The translations under genes were made by a program, and so were the position numbers. A stretch of DNA of 9,178 bases from an uncultured Ruminococcus sp. (GTDB lineage Bacteria > Bacillota > Clostridia > Oscillospirales > Ruminococcaceae): positions 1 to 9,178 of the forward strand of contig CAMNFW010000070.1 of assembly GCA_946537565.1 (NCBI GenBank). Reading direction: 5' to 3'. The notes under the pieces were generated by a model. The model had not been told where the DNA came from. It saw nothing but the letters and a program-made list of their open reading frames with translations, and made no database searches. This document shows, in pieces, positions 6,092-9,178 of this stretch; position 1 is the stretch's first letter, and each line of letters opens with the position of its first letter.

Positions 6092-6997
6092 ATGAACATT
6101 TACTCAAACGAAACATCAGACGTTAAAAAGCCTCACAAAAAGAAACGGCTGATAATTCTGTCTATTTCCGCTGTTATTATAGTTCTGCTTTATATATGGG
6201 GATTTCTCATGGAAACAGTAGGCTATGAAGTAAGTACGGATAAGCTTAGTGAAAATGTCAGGATAGTTTTTATATCCGATCTTCACAATTGTTTTTTTGG
6301 CGGGTTCGATCAGTCGGGTATAATGGACGAGATAGATAAACAGCAGCCGGATATAGTTTTGTTTGGCGGAGATGTGATAGACTTCAAGGGCGGAACTAAA
6401 TATTCTCTGAGGTTAATGAAAATGGTGGAGGAGAAGTATCCCTGTGCCTATGCCTGCGGAAATCATGAAATGATGAGAAGTGACTATGAAGAGTTCTTCT
6501 CTGAAGTGGAAAAGCTGGGGATACCCATCGTTCACGGCACTTACACTGAGCTTAATGTTAAAGAGCAGAAGATAAGGGTTTATGGCATTGCAGATGCTGA
6601 TGAATATGGTTTTGGCGGTACACAGCTGGAAAACTGCTATTCGACTCTGGACAACGGTTACTATAATATTCTCCTGGCTCATCAGCCGGAGCAGTACAGA
6701 AAAGACATGGCGCTTGACCCGGAATACAGTTATCTGAAAAAAAATGGTGACGAGCATTTTGACCTTATTCTGTCAGGTCATGCTCACGGCGGACAGTGGA
6801 GGATCCCATATATTCTTGATCAGGGGCTTTATGCGCCTGATCAGGGACTTTTTCCGGAGCGGACTACAGGTATGTATACTCATGGAGATACAACTCAGAT
6901 CGTAAGCCGTGGTCTGGCTAAGCCATTGAGAATGATATTCATACCAAGAATATTCAATCGTCCGGAGCTGACAGTAGTTGATCTGGAAGCAGAATAA
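6092..6997 (+). CDS. Membrane-anchored calcineurin-like metallophosphoesterase (YkuE/YaeI-like)
   Basis: The product has 301 residues. The start at 6092 has AGGA (6079-6082) nine bases upstream and lies one base after the cyclase stop codon; an in-frame ATG at 6050 inside the cyclase gene has no comparable site. A basic stretch (KKPHKKKR) precedes one membrane helix (~20-39), so by the positive-inside rule the enzyme domain should face outside the cytoplasm. Every metal-binding motif is present: SDLH (D63, H65), GGDVID (D94), GNHE (N124, H125), AHQP (H197) and GHAHGG (H230, H232). The family uses two metal ions to hydrolyse phosphomono- or diesters, and close relatives include YkuE and YaeI/LpxH-like enzymes. 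The substrate cannot be read from the sequence. The one-base spacing predicts translational coupling with the cyclase. Transcription ends at the hairpin at 7063-7105. Confidence 0.92.
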   Translation: MNIYSNETSDVKKPHKKKRLIILSISAVIIVLLYIWGFLMETVGYEVSTDKLSENVRIVFISDLHNCFFGGFDQSGIMDEIDKQQPDIVLFGGDVIDFKGGTKYSLRLMKMVEEKYPCAYACGNHEMMRSDYEEFFSEVEKLGIPIVHGTYTELNVKEQKIRVYGIADADEYGFGGTQLENCYSTLDNGYYNILLAHQPEQYRKDMALDPEYSYLKKNGDEHFDLILSGHAHGGQWRIPYILDQGLYAPDQGLFPERTTGMYTHGDTTQIVSRGLAKPLRMIFIPRIFNRPELTVVDLEAE

Positions 6998-7050
6998 GAA
7001 TATTATACTGCGTAACATTTCCCCTTAAATGCGAGAACTTCAGAATCCTA

Positions 7051-7105
7051 ATAAAATAAAAAACCGGAAGCAATTCACTGTGAAACTGCTTCCGGTAATT
7101 TTTTT
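7051..7105. terminator. Bidirectional Rho-independent terminator between convergent operons
   Basis: ACCGGAAGCA (7063-7072) pairs perfectly with TGCTTCCGGT (7087-7096); inner TTCA/TGAA can extend the stem. Seven T residues (7099-7105) follow on the plus strand. On the minus strand the same hairpin is followed by TTTTTATTTTAT (7062-7051). It therefore ends both the cyclase-phosphoesterase operon and the nfeD-SPFH operon. Confidence 0.92.
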
Positions 7106-7110
7106 GTATC

Positions 7111-7137
7111 GGAGCCGGAGTTTAAGCCTTCCGCTCC
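7111..7137. other. Second hairpin next to the bidirectional terminator
   Basis: GGAGC/GCTCC, a C-C mismatch, then GGAG/CTTC (one G-U pair on the plus strand) form an interrupted stem with a seven-base loop. It lies between the SPFH stop codon (7163) and the main terminator and has no T-tract of its own. It may protect the 3' end of the nfeD-SPFH transcript. Confidence 0.45.
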
Positions 7138-7162
7138 TGACCATGACCGCAATTATTAATAA

Positions 7163-8137
7163 TTACTGGTCTATTTTATCCTTTTCAACTACACCCTTTA
7201 AGCCGGCTGCAAGACCTGCAAGACCCTGTAACTCACTGGGAATAATGATTTTAGTAGCTTTGCCGTCAGCAGCCTTAGCGAAGGCTTCGAGGGATTTAAG
7301 CTGGATAACATTATCGCTGGGATTAGCAGCATTGAGCTTTACAAGGCTGTTAGCGAGAGCCTGCTGAACCATTTCAATAGCCTGAGCTTCACCGGTAGCT
7401 TCCAGTATCTTCTGTTCCTTGACAGCGTCAGCACGAAGGATCATAGCCTGCTTTTCAGCCTCAGCTTCGAGTATTTGAGCTTCCTTCTTAGCCTGGGCAC
7501 GGAGTATCTGAGATTCCTTTTCACCTTCAGCGACCAGGATCTGGGACTTTTTGTCACCCTCAGCCTGGAGGATCTTTTCACGTCTTTCACGCTCAGCCTT
7601 CATCTGCTTTTCCATTGCGTCCTGAATCTCACGAGGAGGCAGGATATTCTTAAGCTCAACACGGTTTACCTTGATACCCCAGCGGTCAGTAGCCTGGTCG
7701 AGGATAGAGGTGATCTTTGTATTGATAACATCTCTTGAAGTGAGAGTAGCATCGAGTTCCAGTTCACCGATGATGTTACGAAGAGTAGTAGCAGAAAGGT
7801 TCTCAATAGCTGAGAGAGGCTTTTCAACACCGTAGATGTACTGTTTAGCATCAGTGATCTGATAGAAAACAACAGTGTCTATCTGCATAGTAACGTTATC
7901 CTTTGTGATAACCGGCTGAGGTTTGAAGTCAACGACTTTTTCTTTAAGTGAAACCTTTCCTGCGACTCTGTCAACAAAAGGCAGCAGGATATGAACGCCG
8001 GTCTGCCACTCAGCATAGAATGAACCGAAACGTTCAATGATGAAAACATGTGCCTGAGGAACGATCCTGAAGCATCTGATGATAACGATAATGAGGAAAA
8101 TAATAACAGCTAAAATGATGATTCCTAAGTTATTCAT
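7163..8137 (-). CDS. SPFH/band 7 (stomatin-like, QmcA-type) membrane protein
   Basis: The product has 324 residues. GGAGG (8147-8151) lies nine bases before the ATG at 8137. One N-terminal membrane helix (~5-23) is followed by the band 7 domain (~27-190), with RIVPQAHVFIIERFGSF, GVHILLPFVDRV and VTMQIDTVVFYQITD typical of stomatins and paraslipins. Residues 189-254 form six exact 11-residue repeats, each starting with Ile-Leu, predicting a long coiled coil. A small C-terminal region with a Gly/Ala/Leu-rich stretch (GLAGLAAGLKG) ends the protein. The family assembles large rings in ordered membrane microdomains and influences membrane proteases and fluidity. It follows nfeD on the same strand, the usual pairing, and NfeD is thought to act with its SPFH partner. 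Transcription probably comes from the nfeD promoter, possibly helped by a weak internal one at 8173-8201. Confidence 0.93.
   Translation of the reverse strand: MNNLGIIILAVIIFLIIVIIRCFRIVPQAHVFIIERFGSFYAEWQTGVHILLPFVDRVAGKVSLKEKVVDFKPQPVITKDNVTMQIDTVVFYQITDAKQYIYGVEKPLSAIENLSATTLRNIIGELELDATLTSRDVINTKITSILDQATDRWGIKVNRVELKNILPPREIQDAMEKQMKAERERREKILQAEGDKKSQILVAEGEKESQILRAQAKKEAQILEAEAEKQAMILRADAVKEQKILEATGEAQAIEMVQQALANSLVKLNAANPSDNVIQLKSLEAFAKAADGKATKIIIPSELQGLAGLAAGLKGVVEKDKIDQ
7376..7573 (-). repeat. Six 11-residue coiled-coil repeats in the SPFH protein
   Basis: Ile-Leu pairs fall at residues 189, 200, 211, 222, 233 and 244, exactly 11 apart, in units such as ILQAEGDKKSQ, ILVAEGEKESQ and ILRAQAKKEAQ. 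Such hendecad periodicity is known for SPFH-protein coiled coils and favours a slightly right-handed helix bundle. The DNA shows the matching 33-bp period. Confidence 0.9.
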
Positions 8138-8163
8138 AATAATATACCTCCGATAATAGCGTT

Positions 8164-8193
8164 TGTACTCTGAGTATATGTATTAAGAGTACA
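8164..8193. other. Intercistronic hairpin between nfeD and the SPFH gene
   Basis: TGTACTCT (8164-8171) and AGAGTACA (8186-8193) are perfect 8-bp complements around a 14-base loop. No T-tract follows on the minus strand, so it is more likely an RNA processing or stability element than a terminator. Confidence 0.5.
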
Positions 8194-8201
8194 GGTGATA
8201 A
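8173..8201 (-). promoter_or_regulatory. Weak candidate internal promoter for the SPFH gene
   Basis: On the minus strand TTATCA (8201-8196, 4/6) lies 17 bases before TATACT (8178-8173, 5/6). It overlaps the intercistronic hairpin. It could give the SPFH gene its own transcript, but the match is modest. Confidence 0.25.
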
Positions 8202-8204
8202 TTG

Positions 8205-8636
8205 TTAAGATTCAAGCTCTACAGTGAGCTTTGTACCGTTTATGGCTTTTACAATGACAACGCTGCCTTTTGGAATAAAGCTTCCGTCAGCAGAGAGTGC
8301 GCTCCAGTCTACCCCGTCAAGAGTCACACGTCCGGTATCGTTGTCAAGGTCAATGTCTTCAATGACCTTAGCCTTTTTGTTGATCTCTCTGCCCACATTT
8401 GTGTCAAGGTGTTTACGGTCACGCCATTTTTTCATCAAAGGCCAGGTCAGTGCCAGAAAAACTATAGATGACGCTATAAATATACCCAGCTGTCCTGTGA
8501 TCGGTATATTAAAGAAGTAAACACAAAACATGGTGACAAGTGAAGCTGCTGCAAGCCAGATCGAGACCAGCTGTATCGTGAAGATCTCAACTATCACGAA
8601 CAAGATCACGAGAATTGCCCAGAACAGAACATCCAT
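8205..8636 (-). CDS. NfeD-family membrane protein (short form)
   Basis: The product has 143 residues. The start at 8636 is supported by AAAGGGGG (8645-8652) eight bases upstream; the longer in-frame extension to 8753 lacks such a site and overlaps the promoter. Three hydrophobic helices (~2-18, 22-42, 47-67) are followed by a soluble OB-fold domain (~85-143) with the family pattern GRVTLDGVDWSALS...IPKGSVVIV...GTKLTVE. This is the short NfeD type, without the ClpP-like protease domain of long NfeD proteins. NfeD proteins are encoded beside SPFH proteins and are thought to associate with them in membrane microdomains. The SPFH gene follows after 67 bases. The promoter lies at 8719-8747, with a ~75-base leader in which I recognise no riboswitch. 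Confidence 0.9.
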   Translation of the reverse strand: MDVLFWAILVILFVIVEIFTIQLVSIWLAAASLVTMFCVYFFNIPITGQLGIFIASSIVFLALTWPLMKKWRDRKHLDTNVGREINKKAKVIEDIDLDNDTGRVTLDGVDWSALSADGSFIPKGSVVIVKAINGTKLTVELES

Positions 8637-8718
8637 GTGATATCCCCCTTTCTGTAATAGTAAATGTAGTAATCTGCGATAAAAGTGCTTTACCGAAGAA
8701 GTAATCCCTACTGTTGAT

Positions 8719-8747
8719 ATTATAGCATGATTTTTTATATTTGGCAA
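8719..8747 (-). promoter_or_regulatory. Strong sigma-A promoter of the nfeD-SPFH operon
   Basis: On the minus strand TTGCCA (8747-8742, 5/6) is followed by a 17-base spacer and a perfect TATAAT (8724-8719), preceded by TGC (extended -10). An AT-rich tract upstream (8748-8775) could serve as an UP element. The predicted start is near 8712. Confidence 0.85.
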
Positions 8748-8775
8748 TAACATTTTTATATATAATTCTATACAT

Positions 8776-8818
8776 AAAAATATACAGTTAAAAAAATATC
8801 ATTTTCCGTTAATGTATA
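8776..8818 (-). terminator. Weak AT-rich terminator candidate after the GH105 gene
   Basis: On the minus strand TATACATTAA (8818-8809) can pair with TTAACTGTATA (8791-8781) with one bulged C, around a 17-base loop, followed by TTTTT (8780-8776). The stem has almost no G-C pairs, so termination may be inefficient. The arm overlaps a perfect TGTATACA palindrome (8813-8820) that could instead be a protein-binding site. Confidence 0.35.
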
Positions 8819-8857
8819 CAAAGGCAGAAGGGCATCAAAAAACTTTATTGTGATATA

Positions 8858-9178
8858 TTACAGCTTAAGCCTTAATATTTCATTGTATGCCATTAAGAAT
8901 GGTGCAATTCCTTTTGCATCGTTTTCAACTATCCTTTCGCTTAGATAGTATTCAGCTGAGCCGTCACGGTTTTGGCTTCCGCCGAGTCCGCCCATAAGAC
9001 AGATATTATGCAGAACTGGAATACCATCCTGTTCGTGAGTTATAAAATTCCGGCATACTGCTTCGACAGCCTTGAAACCATTTTCAGCCTCAAGGACATC
9101 TGCACTGCCCAGGCGATAGGCTTTCATTGCAGCGTATGCAAAAAGGAGAGTGCCGCTGGTCTCAGGATAATTGTTTTC
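8858..9178 (-). CDS. Unsaturated rhamnogalacturonyl hydrolase, GH105 family, C-terminal part
   Basis: The last 106 codons of a gene that enters from the right edge; the frame is open from 9178 to the TAA at 8858. ETSGTLLFAYAAMKAYRLG followed by GGLGGSQNRDGSAEYYLSE and a VENDAKGIAPF block is the conserved C-terminal end of GH105 enzymes such as YteR/YesR. These hydrolyse the unsaturated galacturonyl residue from oligosaccharides released by pectate or rhamnogalacturonan lyases, usually in the cytoplasm. The catalytic Asp of the family lies in the missing N-terminal part, so activity cannot be judged. An internal ATG at 9127 is not the start. The gene is on the same strand as nfeD, with 221 bases between the stop and the nfeD start that hold a weak terminator candidate and the nfeD promoter. 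Confidence 0.9.
   Translation of the reverse strand, partial: ENNYPETSGTLLFAYAAMKAYRLGSADVLEAENGFKAVEAVCRNFITHEQDGIPVLHNICLMGGLGGSQNRDGSAEYYLSERIVENDAKGIAPFLMAYNEILRLKL

Noticed and set aside
8637..8753. 39-codon N-terminal extension of NfeD
   Set aside because: It overlaps the -10 box of the nfeD promoter, and the inner ATG has a strong Shine-Dalgarno immediately followed by the first membrane helix.

Overview
The window looks like a chromosomal segment of a low-to-mid GC Firmicute, most likely a Ruminococcus-like member of the Clostridia. The evidence is indirect: strong AGGAGG-type Shine-Dalgarno sites, sigma-A promoters with extended -10 boxes (TGn-TATAAT), intracellular LacI-type-sensor/GGDEF signalling, and the end of a GH105 pectin-degradation enzyme, which suits a plant-fibre degrader. 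No tRNA, rRNA, CRISPR array, integrase or complete mobile element was seen.

Left block (1-3746, minus strand). A good promoter at 3718-3746 drives rlmB, a 23S rRNA 2'-O-methyltransferase gene. Ten bases later begins an 843-residue membrane protein. It has the full eight-helix plan and nucleotide-domain remnants of a heavy-metal (P1B) P-type ATPase, but it has lost the phosphorylated Asp motif, the TGE actuator loop and the GDGxND hinge, and it carries a ~270-residue disordered polybasic N-terminus. It appears to be a catalytically dead ATPase scaffold. Downstream, after a hairpin with a T-rich tail, is the start of a Gln/Asn/Tyr/Pro-rich protein built from a 10-residue (30-bp) tandem repeat; it runs off the left edge.

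Middle block (3747-7105). A ~500-bp divergent intergenic region holds several inverted repeats and a 58-codon stop-free but startless stretch, then an extended -10 promoter. This promoter drives a two-gene plus-strand operon: a cytosolic diguanylate cyclase with a LacI-type ligand-binding sensor, and, one base after its stop, a membrane-anchored calcineurin-like metallophosphoesterase. A strong bidirectional terminator (7051-7105) closes it.

Right block (7106-9178, minus strand). An nfeD-SPFH (band 7) pair is expressed from a near-consensus promoter at 8719-8747 and ends at the shared terminator. The two products are expected to act together in the membrane. At the right edge is the C-terminal 106 residues of a GH105 unsaturated rhamnogalacturonyl hydrolase.

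The best candidate for something undescribed is the rlmB / dead P-type ATPase / prion-like repeat protein cluster. All family assignments are from motifs read by eye; no database search was run.
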